Below are positions 9,185 to 18,375 of a DNA stretch of 64,000 nt, in pieces. The notes beneath the pieces were generated by a model. The model did no database searches, was not told the DNA's origin, and was given only the letters and a program-made list of their open reading frames with translations. The stretch is from positions 434,001-498,000 of the forward strand of contig JADJPQ010000004.1 in NCBI GenBank assembly GCA_016713175.1, in the 5' to 3' direction. This DNA is from Planctomycetota bacterium (lineage in GTDB: Bacteria > Planctomycetota > UBA1135 > UBA2386). Position numbers and translations under genes: made by a program. Each line of letters starts with the position of its first letter. Position 1 is the first letter of the stretch.

Positions 9185-10558
9185 ATGTCCAGGCTTCTGC
9201 ATCGCATCGCCGCTTCGCTCGTTCTCGCCACCGTCGCAACCGCCCAGGTCCCCGACGGCTACTTCGTGTTCGGCTCGTTCCAGGGCACCGCCGGCCTGAA
9301 CGGCATCTACTTCGCGCACCCGCGCGACACGACCGCGGCACCGATCCCGGTCACCGGCTTGCCGGCTGCGCTCGGCTACGACCCCGCCGGTCGTCGCGGG
9401 GTCGCGTGGCTGAACTGGCGCAGCAGCGACCAGATGCTGTTCGCGGGCGAACGGGCGCCAGCCGGCACCTCAGTCGATCTGCACATGCTGCGGTTGAACG
9501 GCGCCGCCGTGGTGTTCGATCAGTTGTTCTCCGTTGGTACCAGCGCCAACGTCGGCGAGATCCCGCAAGCCGGCTTGCTGCCGGATGGCCGCATCGTGCT
9601 GGCAGCGACCGATTTGATGGCCGGCGGGCCGCTCGCCCAGTTCCAGACCCTGCAATACAACTGGGAGGGCGTCGGCATCGTCGACCCGATCAGCGGCGGC
9701 GTCACGCCGGTGCCGATCAGCAACCTGTCAGCGTTCCCGGGCGTGATCAACGGACTCGCGGTGACGCCGGATGGCGCGACCATCTACATCGGCAACTACA
9801 TCTCGGCGACGTCCGGCGACCTGTGGTCGGTGCCGATCACCGGCGGTGTCGCCACGCTGGTGGCCTCGTTGCCGGCCGGTTCGTCCAACGTCGCGATCGA
9901 CGGCGACGGCACGGTGCTGGTGACCACGCTGAACGGCCCGCCGAATCTGTTCCGCTACGATCCGAGCGCACAGACGACGACGCCGGTCGCGACCACGACC
10001 GGACCGTTGAACGCGATCGCGGTCGAATCGGTGACCGGCAACTACGTGCTGGCCACTGCGAATGCCGGCGTGCCGAGCCGCTCGCTGGTTTGGATGACCC
10101 CGGGTGGCCAGGAGAACGTGCTGCTGAATCCGAACTTGGCGACGATTTCGGCGGTGGACGTCAATCCGAACCCGGAAGCCTACGGCGTCGCGACCGTGGG
10201 CACGGCCAGCTACGACTGGCAACTCGCGCCGAACCCGGGCGGTCTGCCGCAGAGCGGCAACGCTGGCTTCTCGCTGACCCTGACCGCCTCGGACCCGTTG
10301 CTGGTGTCGTTGTCGGCACTGGTGTTGAGCCTCGCTCCCGCGGTGCCGCCCGGGAACATCGCCGGTCTCGGTGTCGAGGTGGACCTGGCACTCGCGAGCA
10401 CGACCGTGGGCTCCTTCCAACGCAGCAGCACGACCGCCCTGCCGATTCCCGCCAGTGCTACGCTCGTGGGTTTGTCGGTCTTCGCGCAGATGTTCCTCTG
10501 GGAAGTCGCGCCGTCGACCGTGGCCGCTTCGCGCGGTGTGCAGTTCACGATCCTCTGA
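9185..10558 (+). CDS. Secreted beta-propeller protein
   Basis: A 457-residue protein. The ATG at 9185 is chosen because it is followed at once by a signal peptide (MSRLLHRIAASLVLATVATAQ); the frame extends upstream but without signal character. The body (about 25-340) has propeller-like blades, for example INGLAVTPDGATIYIGNY, GGVATLVASLPAGSSNVAIDGDG and LNAIAVESVTGNYVLA. The C-terminal about 115 residues form a beta-rich domain (GNAGFSLTLTASDP to RGVQFTIL) of the kind seen on other exported proteins in this lineage. It resembles the protein at 4430 in layout. The solute-binding fusion gene begins 31 bases after its stop, so the two may be co-transcribed. Ligand is unknown. Confidence 0.8.
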   Translation: MSRLLHRIAASLVLATVATAQVPDGYFVFGSFQGTAGLNGIYFAHPRDTTAAPIPVTGLPAALGYDPAGRRGVAWLNWRSSDQMLFAGERAPAGTSVDLHMLRLNGAAVVFDQLFSVGTSANVGEIPQAGLLPDGRIVLAATDLMAGGPLAQFQTLQYNWEGVGIVDPISGGVTPVPISNLSAFPGVINGLAVTPDGATIYIGNYISATSGDLWSVPITGGVATLVASLPAGSSNVAIDGDGTVLVTTLNGPPNLFRYDPSAQTTTPVATTTGPLNAIAVESVTGNYVLATANAGVPSRSLVWMTPGGQENVLLNPNLATISAVDVNPNPEAYGVATVGTASYDWQLAPNPGGLPQSGNAGFSLTLTASDPLLVSLSALVLSLAPAVPPGNIAGLGVEVDLALASTTVGSFQRSSTTALPIPASATLVGLSVFAQMFLWEVAPSTVAASRGVQFTIL

Positions 10559-10589
10559 GTGCGCGCGCCGGCGCGTATTCCACCTGCCC

Positions 10590-13160
10590 ATGCTTGCCAT
10601 CCGCCGCTGTGTTCCATTCCTGTGGCTGTCGGTGATCGTCGCCACGCAGACGCCGGCCGATGGCGAGGTGCCGCTGCCGGCGCTCGGCGACTGGCGAGCG
10701 ACACTGATCCACCGCGGCGATGCCGGAGTCTGGTATGCGCACGTTGCCAAGGCCGTGCCGCACTTTGGCGCCAACGAAGTGCTGCTCGGCGACGACAAGG
10801 GGCGCTACCTGATGCTGACCGTCTACAGCGGCAAGTGGACCGCGCACTCGGTCACCTGTGATGGCCAATGGCTGGCGCCGACGCGCCCGGCGGATGTCGA
10901 TCCGCGCTGGCCGGGGCACGAACTGTACGCCGCCGGCAAGGGCGGGTCGGTGTTCCAGATCGTGCTGCCGAGCGGGCCGTTCGGGCGCTTTGTGCTCGAG
11001 TCGACCGAGATCGGGCACGCCGGTGGCGAGGAGTTCCACGCGATGCTGGCAGCGGATGTCGATCCGACGCAGGCGGGTGCCGAACTGCTGGCGTTCGGGA
11101 TCACCGGTGCGGTCTATCAACTGACCGCCGAGCCGCGCGGCGAAGGCGCGAATCGGCCGTTCGCCATGCGGCTGCTCGGTCGTGTCCAGGGCCGGGTGCG
11201 CGACACGGTGGTGTTGCCGGCTGCCAAAGGCCAGCCGCCGGAGATCCTCGGCGCCAGTCGTTCGGGCGATCTGCTCGCGATGCAGTTGTCGGCAACCGGG
11301 CTGGCGCTGCGCGTGCTGCTGCATGAGGACTCGGGGCTCGGTCGATTGGCGATGCGACCCGGCGGTGGCGACCCGGTCGTCTACGCGACGCGCGACGATG
11401 GCGTGCTGCTGCGGTGCGAACGGCAGGCCGACGGGTCGTGGTCGCGTGCCTTGATCTTCGTCGGGGCGCAGGGGCTGCGCGGCGTCGCCGCCGGCCGGTT
11501 CTTCGCCGATGCGCGCGAGTCGGTCGCGGTCTACGGCTATGGCAAGGAAGTCGTGCTGGTGTCGCGTGTGGGCAGCGGGCCGTGGCAGGCGGAGACGATC
11601 TTCGCCGGGGACCAGCAGGGCCATTGGCTTGCGGCCGGCGAACTCGATGGACGCAACGCCACCGACGAACTGGTCGCCACCGGTTTCGGCGGCGACGTGA
11701 TCCTGCTGGCGCGGCCCGTCGGTCATGGTCTGCCAGGAACGGCCAAGGTCGAAGCGGCGGTGCCCGCGCCCGCTCCGCGACCGGTGCGCATCGCGGCGCG
11801 GGCCGGCGACATCGCGTTGCGCGAACTGTCGCCGCTGCGCTATCAGGGCGGCTTCGAGAGCAAGTCGCTGCTGTACGAGACGCTGGTGACCCGCGGTGCC
11901 GATGGTCGCATCGCGCCTGGGCTGGCGACCTCGTGGCGGATCGGTGGCGATGGCCGGACGTTCGTGTTCACGCTGCGCGAAGGGGCGACGTTCCATGATG
12001 GCAGTCCGGTGACCGCAGCCGCAGTGGCGACGCACTTCCGACGATGGATCGGTTTGCCCGAGCATTCCTGGTTGCGCAGCAGCGACCGCATCACCGATGC
12101 TCGGGCGGTGTCCGAACGGGAACTCGCGGTCGAACTGGATCGACCGTTCGCGCTGTTGCCGGATCTGTGTGCGATCAATCCGACGGCGGTGCGGGCGCCA
12201 TCGGCACTCGATCGCGAAGGCAACTTCGCGGCACCGCACGGGTCTGGGCCGTACGCGTTCGTCGGCGTGCAGGAGGGCGAGCGCGTATTGCGCTATCGGC
12301 GGCACAGTGGCACCGGGCCCGTATTGGTGGACCTGCTGCGGCTGCAACCAGGTGAGGACGCGCTCGACCTGCTGCTGCGCGGCGATGTCGATGTCGTGCT
12401 GGGTTCGTGGACGGTCCCGGTCGATCCGCGGCATGCGGCGGCGCTGGCGCGCGATCCGCGCGTCGCGGTCAGCAGTGGACCGGGTTCGGCGATGCTGCAC
12501 TTGTTCTGTCGTGGCGTCGGCGTCACCGCCGATCGCGAGCTGCGCCGCGCGATCGGCGGCGCGATCGATCGCCAGGAACTGGTGGCGACCGTGGCGCATG
12601 GCTTTGGCGATCCGAGCACCGGCTGGGCAGCGCCGTCGGTGCAGTGCTGGCCGCAGGGCAAGATCGTGCCGCCGACGCGGAATGTCCCGGCGCCGTCGAC
12701 GCCGTTGCGGCTGCGAGTCGATGGCCTCGGACCGTGGTCGGAGCCGCTCGGTGCCGGCCTGATGGCGCAACTGCAGCGTGCCGGGTTGCCGGCGACCGTC
12801 GTTGCGGAAGGCGACTGGGATCTTCGCGTCGAACAGACGCATGGCGTGCCGTACGACCCGTTCACCACGCTCGTCAGCCGGTTCGCGCCGCCGGTCGAGC
12901 ACGCGACCGCCGCGAGTGCCCGCGAACGCCACTTCGACGGCGAACTGGTCGCGCTGGTGCAGGCCATGCTGCAGGAACCGGACGAGACCCGGCGCGAAGC
13001 CCTGCACGCCAAAGTGCAGGCGCGCTGCGACGAGGAAGTGCCGTTCGTGCCGTTGTTCGCACCGCGCAAGATCGCAGTGGTGCGTGCCGGGTTGCCGCTA
13101 CCGGCACTCAATCACGATCTGTACGCCCTCGACGTATCCTGGCTCGGCGCGCCGCGCTGA
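10590..13160 (+). CDS. Beta-propeller / family 5 solute-binding protein fusion
   Basis: An 856-residue exported protein. The ATG at 10590 is used because a signal peptide follows it (MLAIRRCVPFLWLSVIVATQ). Residues about 25-390 are FG-GAP/VCBS-like propeller blades with D-D/G turns (AADVDPTQAGAELLAFG, AGELDGRNATDELVATG). Residues about 400-856 match the extracellular solute-binding protein family 5 (SBP_bac_5: oligopeptide, dipeptide, nickel): LLYETLVTRGADGRIAPGLA, FVFTLREGATFHDG, and a C-terminal LNHDLY region. Family members deliver ligands to ABC permeases, but no such permease is adjacent. The propeller fusion is unusual for the family. Ligand cannot be told. The 3' end overlaps an antisense ATPase fragment. 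Confidence 0.8.
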   Translation: MLAIRRCVPFLWLSVIVATQTPADGEVPLPALGDWRATLIHRGDAGVWYAHVAKAVPHFGANEVLLGDDKGRYLMLTVYSGKWTAHSVTCDGQWLAPTRPADVDPRWPGHELYAAGKGGSVFQIVLPSGPFGRFVLESTEIGHAGGEEFHAMLAADVDPTQAGAELLAFGITGAVYQLTAEPRGEGANRPFAMRLLGRVQGRVRDTVVLPAAKGQPPEILGASRSGDLLAMQLSATGLALRVLLHEDSGLGRLAMRPGGGDPVVYATRDDGVLLRCERQADGSWSRALIFVGAQGLRGVAAGRFFADARESVAVYGYGKEVVLVSRVGSGPWQAETIFAGDQQGHWLAAGELDGRNATDELVATGFGGDVILLARPVGHGLPGTAKVEAAVPAPAPRPVRIAARAGDIALRELSPLRYQGGFESKSLLYETLVTRGADGRIAPGLATSWRIGGDGRTFVFTLREGATFHDGSPVTAAAVATHFRRWIGLPEHSWLRSSDRITDARAVSERELAVELDRPFALLPDLCAINPTAVRAPSALDREGNFAAPHGSGPYAFVGVQEGERVLRYRRHSGTGPVLVDLLRLQPGEDALDLLLRGDVDVVLGSWTVPVDPRHAAALARDPRVAVSSGPGSAMLHLFCRGVGVTADRELRRAIGGAIDRQELVATVAHGFGDPSTGWAAPSVQCWPQGKIVPPTRNVPAPSTPLRLRVDGLGPWSEPLGAGLMAQLQRAGLPATVVAEGDWDLRVEQTHGVPYDPFTTLVSRFAPPVEHATAASARERHFDGELVALVQAMLQEPDETRREALHAKVQARCDEEVPFVPLFAPRKIAVVRAGLPLPALNHDLYALDVSWLGAPR

Positions 13161-13408
13161 AGGTCACTTCGGCGCCGGTTGCCGCGCTGTTCGAGTTCGC
13201 CGAGCCAGCGATCGAAGGTCGGGCACTCGCGGCGGATTTTCGGCAAGCCGATTTCCTGGGCGGCAGCTTGAACAACGTCGAGGAAGTTCGACTTGCCGGA
13301 GCCGTTGGCGCCGATCAGCACGTTCATCCGCCGCATTGGCAGATCGCGGATCGACGCGATGCTCTTGAACCCTTCGATCGTGATCGCGTCGAGGATCGGT
13401 GCAGCCAT
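13112..13408 (-). pseudogene. Truncated AAA ATPase fragment (Walker A only)
   Basis: A minus-strand frame starting at ATG 13408 reads like the first 45 residues of an AAA_21/RecF-SMC-type ATPase: ITIEGFKSI, then LNVLIGANG-type (here MNVLIGANGSGKSNFL) Walker A. After about residue 50 the similarity is lost, and the frame runs out at 13112 inside the 3' end of the solute-binding gene. No Walker B, signature or D-loop remains in any frame. It lies 67 bases downstream of the HEAT-repeat gene on the same strand. I read it as a decayed gene end. Confidence 0.6.
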
Positions 13409-13475
13409 CGGGGGCCAACGGTAGTCAGCGGCGTCCCTGCTGTCACCACCCAGCGCCAACCAGGACGGCCACGCC

Positions 13476-14720
13476 CTACTTCGCCTTCGGCAACCGTTCG
13501 AGCAGCCGCTCCAGCATCGGCACGTGGTAGTCGCCCTTCAGCTTGCGCTCCTGCAGGAATGCCGTCCCGCCCGCATCGCCGAGCAGCGCCAGCGCGAACG
13601 CGGCCTGCACGCGAACGTCCAGAATCTCCTGTTCGTCGGCCAGCAACGCCTGCAACTGCGGCGTCGCCGCCGCGTGGCCGAGCACGCCGAGCGCGCCCGC
13701 GGCCGCGGCGCGGACTTCGGTGTCGACGACGCCGAGGCGGGCGACGAGGTGTTCGGCGAACTGCGTGGCACCGATCTCGCCGAGGGCGCGCAACGCGTAC
13801 GGCGCGGTCAGTGGATCTCCCAGCAGCGGCAGGATCGGCTCGGCCAACGCCGCCGCGGTCTTGCCCAGTTCGGCGGCGACCTGCAGCACCATCGTGCGCA
13901 GATACGGTTCTTCGGCGACCAGTGCGGCCCGCAGGTGCGGCACCATCAGCTGGCCGCCGCGCGTCAGCACCCAGCGCGCCTCGTCGACCGGTCGCAGCAG
14001 CGTGCCCTGCGTGGTGACCAGATGAGCCGCCACGCGCGCCGCCACCGCGTCGGCCGGTGGTGCCGTGGCCGTGCACCTGGCGACCAGACCGGTCAGCCGC
14101 CAGGCCTTGTGCAGATCCTGCATCGCCGCTTGCAACTGAGCCCAAGTCGGTTGCTCTTGCACCGCGACGCCGCAGTCCTTGCAGATGCCGATCGCGATCT
14201 GGCCGGCATCGTTGGCGGTCGCTTCCACGCCCATCGCGCCGTCGATCCACGGCAAGCCGGCATGGTTGCCGAGCCGGTGCAGGGCGTCGGCCAGCCACAG
14301 CACGGCCTGCGGGTCGTTCTCGTACTTGAGCCGGAACAGCAGCGGGAACACTCCGAGCGGCTGCCCGGAACGGCCGATCAGCCAGGCGGCGCGGGCCCGG
14401 ACGGCCGCTTCGGCGTGTTTCAGCGCCGGTTCGAGAACTGCCAGCGCGTGGTCGTGTCCGAGCAATGCGCGTTCGGCGCGCGTGGCCGTGCGCGGGTCGA
14501 CCTCGCTGGGCTTCAACGCGATCGCCGCCAGTTCGTCGAGTTCGCGTTGCACGGCTTCGCCGGGGCGGGCGATGGCCTTGGCTTGCGCGTGCAGCACGTC
14601 GATCAACGGTCGCAGCTGCAACGGCGGCAGCGGTGGCAACACCGGCGCCGCCGGTTCCTGCTTCTTGCCGCACGCGGCGCCGAGCATCAGCAACGGGATG
14701 ACGAGACTGATCTGGTTCAT
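13476..14720 (-). CDS. HEAT-repeat lipoprotein
   Basis: A 414-residue protein. The ATG at 14720 overlaps the stop of the upstream cytochrome gene by four bases (ATGA) and gives a lipoprotein signal (MNQISLVIPLLMLGAAC). From about residue 95 on, the sequence is built of paired helices with alternating Ala/Leu/Arg typical of HEAT or PBS-lyase-type repeats: AAVRARAAWLIG, APYALRALGEIG, TEVRAAAAGALGVLG, LDVRVQAAFALALLG. Such repeats bind proteins; no catalytic motif is visible. As the last gene of the ABC/cytochrome operon it may scaffold the cytochrome or the importer at the membrane, which is inference. Confidence 0.8.
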   Translation of the reverse strand: MNQISLVIPLLMLGAACGKKQEPAAPVLPPLPPLQLRPLIDVLHAQAKAIARPGEAVQRELDELAAIALKPSEVDPRTATRAERALLGHDHALAVLEPALKHAEAAVRARAAWLIGRSGQPLGVFPLLFRLKYENDPQAVLWLADALHRLGNHAGLPWIDGAMGVEATANDAGQIAIGICKDCGVAVQEQPTWAQLQAAMQDLHKAWRLTGLVARCTATAPPADAVAARVAAHLVTTQGTLLRPVDEARWVLTRGGQLMVPHLRAALVAEEPYLRTMVLQVAAELGKTAAALAEPILPLLGDPLTAPYALRALGEIGATQFAEHLVARLGVVDTEVRAAAAGALGVLGHAAATPQLQALLADEQEILDVRVQAAFALALLGDAGGTAFLQERKLKGDYHVPMLERLLERLPKAK

Positions 14721-15709
14721 CGCAGTTCGATCGTGCGTTCTTCGAGCAGCGTGCTGCGCGGATCCTGGTCGTCGCAGAACGGCGTCAGACGGTACCAGAG
14801 CCGGGCCTCGGCGCGGACCGCGTCGGCGGGAATCGGCACCGTGAACGCCACCTTCTGGCCCGCGGGCAGTTGCGTGTTCTCGCCCGGTTCGTCGCGATAC
14901 GGCTGGCGGCACCGGTGCACGAGCTGCCAGTCGGTGGCCGAGCCGTCGGCGCGCAGGAAGCGCAGCATCATGTCGACCGCGCGATGCCGTTCCTCGGTCG
15001 GGAAGTTGTGACCGGCGCCGATGTTCTCCAGTTCGAGCGTGACGCCGGCGTCCTGCCGCGTCACCGTGAACTTGCCGGCCTTGGCGAGCATGTTCTTGTC
15101 GTGGGCGCCGGGCCACAGGTGGCCGCGGCCGATCCGGGTGCTCAGGTCGGCGCGGCGGCGTTCGACGTGCGGCATGTGGCAGTGGGCGCAGTCCTCGCCC
15201 TTCTGCGGATAGTGGCTCGCGCGCCACTGATCGGTGGTCCAGTGCTGGTTGTGGCAGCTGGCGCAGGCATCGACGGCGAGGAACTCGGCGGAAGCGCGCG
15301 GCTTGCACGGCACGTCGGGACGATCGTTGCGTCCCAGGATGCCGCCATCGGCGGCGAGGTGGCAGGTGATGCAGGAGACGCCTTCGTCGAAGTGCGTGCG
15401 GCGCGGCAGCGTCCGTTTGCCGAAGCCGGTGTGCGCCAACGGCCGCGGCAGATGGCAGTCCATGCACTCTTCCTTGCGGAAGTCGTCGGACATGTCGGGT
15501 CGGCGGACCTCGGGGTTGGTGAACGCGATCGCGTGGTGCGATTGCCGCCACTCCTCGTAGACGTCCTGATGGCACTCCTGGCACTGGCGTGCGGACTCCC
15601 AGCGGGTCGCGCGCACCGCGCCTGGGGCGCCTCCCTGCAGCCAGGCGAAGCCGCTGCCGAGCACGGCGAACAGGATCACGACGATGCCGATGCGGATGCC
15701 GAGGCTCAT
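14717..15709 (-). CDS. Pentaheme c-type cytochrome, membrane-anchored
   Basis: A 330-residue protein with an N-terminal hydrophobic anchor (about residues 5-24) and five CxxCH heme sites at about residues 43, 82, 113, 149 and 174 (CQECH, CMDCH, CITCH, CASCH, CAHCH), many with extra His for bis-His ligation. The pattern fits the cytochrome c554/NrfH-like multiheme superfamily. The C-terminal half (about 200-330) is beta-rich and lacks hemes. It overlaps the ATPase gene upstream and the HEAT gene downstream by four bases each, so translation is coupled. Periplasmic or outer-face electron transfer is the likely role. The position next to a ferric-iron importer suggests a link to iron redox, which is inference. 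Confidence 0.85.
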   Translation of the reverse strand: MSLGIRIGIVVILFAVLGSGFAWLQGGAPGAVRATRWESARQCQECHQDVYEEWRQSHHAIAFTNPEVRRPDMSDDFRKEECMDCHLPRPLAHTGFGKRTLPRRTHFDEGVSCITCHLAADGGILGRNDRPDVPCKPRASAEFLAVDACASCHNQHWTTDQWRASHYPQKGEDCAHCHMPHVERRRADLSTRIGRGHLWPGAHDKNMLAKAGKFTVTRQDAGVTLELENIGAGHNFPTEERHRAVDMMLRFLRADGSATDWQLVHRCRQPYRDEPGENTQLPAGQKVAFTVPIPADAVRAEARLWYRLTPFCDDQDPRSTLLEERTIELR

Positions 15710-16734
15710 GCGGAAGGGACCGATGGGTTGGACCAGGGGAGCAGGCGCGGGGTGGCTTGCAGGGCGACGCTGACCATCGCACCGGCATGGTGCGGCGCCG
15801 CGGCAGTCGCCTGCACGATCTGGCCGGCGAACGCGACGCGCAGCGAGAACGCGCCGGCCGCCGGCGTGCACGCCAGCACCTTGCCGGCAGGCAGGTCGGC
15901 GGTGGCGGCCGTCGCGGTCGCGTCCCCGGGCATCACACACAGCAAGAGGTCGCCGGTCGTGCCGTTCGGGCGCCGGAACGTGCCGAGCGGCGTCTCGATC
16001 GCGGTGCCGCGATCGGTGGTGGGCAAGCAGGCGGCGGCGCCGAGGAACGCCGCGGCGAAGGCCGTGCGAGGCTGCTGCAGCAGCGTCAATGCCGGGCCAC
16101 GTTCGACCAGCTTGCCGTCGTGCATGACGACGAGGTCGTCGGCGAGCGCGAGCGCTTCGTCGCGATCGTGGGTCACCAGCACCATCGTCAGCCCGCGTTC
16201 GTCGACCAGCGAGCGGATCAGCAGCACCAGCTCGTCGCGCCGATGGACGTCGACCGAGCGCAGCGGTTCGTCGAGCAACAGCACCCGCGGATTGGCCGCC
16301 AGGGCCCGCAACAGGCCCAGGCGCTGGGCTTCGCCGCCGGAGATCGTGTCCGGCTTGCGGTCGGCGAGGTGGCCGAGGCCGCCGCGGGCGAGCAGCGCGC
16401 GGGCCGCGTCCTTGCCGAGGCCGGGGGCCGCGAACGTCAAGTGCTGCAGCGCCGACAGATGCGGCCACAGCGCGCCATCCTGGAACACGAAACCGACGCC
16501 GCGGCGATCCGGCGGCAGGCAGGTACGGGCGTCGACGACGGTGTGTTCGCCGATGTGGATCGTGCCGCGGGTCGGGCGTTCGAAACCCGCGAGGCACCGC
16601 AACAGCGTGGTCTTGCCGGATCCGGAGGGACCGACGATCGCGGTGCGGCTGCCCCTGGCGACCGCCAGCGTGAGCGGACCGAGATGGAAGCTGCCGCGCG
16701 GCAGTTCGAGGTCCAGGATGGTGACGGCGTCCAT
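15706..16734 (-). CDS. ABC transporter ATP-binding protein, ferric iron/sulfate type
   Basis: A 342-residue ATPase of an ABC importer. It shows Walker A (GPSGSGKTT), a Q-loop (VGFVFQDGALWPH), signature ISGGEAQRLGLLRALA (Glu where LSGGQ has Gln), Walker B (RVLLLDEP), D-loop and H-loop (VTHDRDEALALADD). The length and the C-terminal TOBE-like regulatory domain (about 245-342) fit the FbpC/CysA/PotA subfamily. It sits between permease and cytochrome genes, with four bases between its start and the permease stop. Gene order (binding protein, permease, ATPase) and the FbpB-like permease favour ferric iron; thiamine or another anion is possible. Confidence 0.9.
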   Translation of the reverse strand: MDAVTILDLELPRGSFHLGPLTLAVARGSRTAIVGPSGSGKTTLLRCLAGFERPTRGTIHIGEHTVVDARTCLPPDRRGVGFVFQDGALWPHLSALQHLTFAAPGLGKDAARALLARGGLGHLADRKPDTISGGEAQRLGLLRALAANPRVLLLDEPLRSVDVHRRDELVLLIRSLVDERGLTMVLVTHDRDEALALADDLVVMHDGKLVERGPALTLLQQPRTAFAAAFLGAAACLPTTDRGTAIETPLGTFRRPNGTTGDLLLCVMPGDATATAATADLPAGKVLACTPAAGAFSLRVAFAGQIVQATAAAPHHAGAMVSVALQATPRLLPWSNPSVPSA

Positions 16735-16738
16735 GGGG

Positions 16739-18355
16739 CTACGACAGGGAACGCAACCGGCGGCCGGCCAGCAGCGAGGGGATCAGTGGGACGAGGACGG
16801 CGGCGAGCAGCAGCAGCAGCGCGATGACGCCGCTGTAGTCCTCGTGTTGAAAGTGCACGGCGTTGGCCAGACGGCGCACGGCGGTGGCGTTGGCGGCCGG
16901 CAGCACGACGGCGAGATCGAGTTCGCGCAGCGCCAGCACGAACACCAGGACCGCGGCCGACCACATGGCCGGCAGCAGCGGTGGCAGATGGATGCGCAGC
17001 GCGCGCGCGGTGGCGCTCCGCTGCACCAGCGCCGCCGCCTCTTCGGCGGCGACCGGTTGGCGCCGGACCTGCGCGGCGAGCGTCAGCGCCGCGAATGGCA
17101 GGAAGCGCGCGCCATAGCCGCAGACGGCAAAGCCCCAGCCGGCGTAGAAGTCGCCGCCGAGCGCCCGCAGCGGCGCCGCGTCGAAGAACGCGCGGACCAG
17201 GCCGATCCCGAGCAGGATCGCCGGCACCGCCGCCGGCAGCGCGCACAGCAGTTCGAGGCCCGGGCGGCGCCGGGCGGCGGTGCGGGCCAGCGGCACGGCG
17301 AGCAGCAACACGACCAGGGCGACGCCGATCGCCAGCCACAGCGAGTGCAGCAGGTCGGGCAGGCACTGATCGATCGCCTTGGCGAAGCTCCGCTGGACGA
17401 ACCGGAGCGACATGGGTTCGGCCTTCTGCGCCGAGCCGGCGGTCCAGCAAGCGAGCACGTACAGCGGCACCCCGACGCCGGCAGCCAGATAGCCGAGCGG
17501 CAGCAGCAGCGCGGGCCAGCGCCACACGCCGAGGGGTCGGATCGGCAACGGCCGGGCCACGCCGCGGTCGGGTGCCTTGCCGCGCAGCCGCAGGGCCGCC
17601 CACAGCAACAGGCCAAGCGCGCCGATGAACGGCAGCGCGGCGACGATCGGACTCTGCAGGTCGGCGAACGTGGTGCCGACGGCGCGCCGGTTCCAGCGGG
17701 CGAAGATGCCCTCGGCGTAGGTGTGCCAGGTCTTGCCCTTGACGGTCAGGAACTCGGGCACGCCGTGGTCGGCGACGGTGAACAGGAACGCCAGCAGGCA
17801 CCCGGCCAGCAGTTCGGGCAGGATCGCGCGCAGCAGCCACAGTTCGGCGCGCACGCGGCCGCGCAGCAGCCACGCGGCCTCATAGGCACGACCGTCGATC
17901 GCGCGCAGGCCGCGCGCCGCCTGCACGGCGACGAACGGTGCATGGCAGATGCCGAGCAGCCACGCGCACGGCCAGAAGCCCGACATGTCACCGAGATCGG
18001 CAAACCCCATCGCCACGAAGATCGGGGGCAGCACCAACGGCGCAACGCCGAGGGGCAGCAGCAGACGGGCTCCGGGCAGCTCCCGACCAAGGCACAACCA
18101 GGTGTGGCCACCGCCGAGCAGCAGCGAGATCACGGTTGCCGCCAGGCCCAGCCGCAGCGACGCGAACATCCGGGTCAGCAGATGTTCGTCGGCGGGCAGT
18201 TCGCGCCATGCTTGCAGCGTCAGCCCATCAGGACCGGCGATCGTCTGCCAGGCCAGCACGCCAAGCGGCAGCAATGCGAACAGGGCGAGGAACAGCAGCG
18301 CCAATACCACCGGCAGGCGGTGCAGCAGGTCGGCGAGGCGGCGCGCGAACGTCAT
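16739..18355 (-). CDS. ABC transporter permease, FbpB-like (two fused permease halves)
   Basis: A 538-residue integral membrane protein with about 12 hydrophobic segments in two similar halves, as in ferric-iron (FbpB/FutB) and thiamine permeases, where both transmembrane domains are on one chain. The start at 18355 is followed by a hydrophobic first helix (LPVVLALLFLALFALLPLG). Conserved coupling-loop sequence resembling EAA is visible in each half (YEAAWLLRGRVRAELW and EEAAALVQRSATARAL). It lies 20 bases downstream of the binding-protein gene and four bases upstream of the ATPase gene. Confidence 0.88.
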   Translation of the reverse strand: MTFARRLADLLHRLPVVLALLFLALFALLPLGVLAWQTIAGPDGLTLQAWRELPADEHLLTRMFASLRLGLAATVISLLLGGGHTWLCLGRELPGARLLLPLGVAPLVLPPIFVAMGFADLGDMSGFWPCAWLLGICHAPFVAVQAARGLRAIDGRAYEAAWLLRGRVRAELWLLRAILPELLAGCLLAFLFTVADHGVPEFLTVKGKTWHTYAEGIFARWNRRAVGTTFADLQSPIVAALPFIGALGLLLWAALRLRGKAPDRGVARPLPIRPLGVWRWPALLLPLGYLAAGVGVPLYVLACWTAGSAQKAEPMSLRFVQRSFAKAIDQCLPDLLHSLWLAIGVALVVLLLAVPLARTAARRRPGLELLCALPAAVPAILLGIGLVRAFFDAAPLRALGGDFYAGWGFAVCGYGARFLPFAALTLAAQVRRQPVAAEEAAALVQRSATARALRIHLPPLLPAMWSAAVLVFVLALRELDLAVVLPAANATAVRRLANAVHFQHEDYSGVIALLLLLAAVLVPLIPSLLAGRRLRSLS

Positions 18356-18375
18356 GGCGATGGGGGGGCTCGGAC

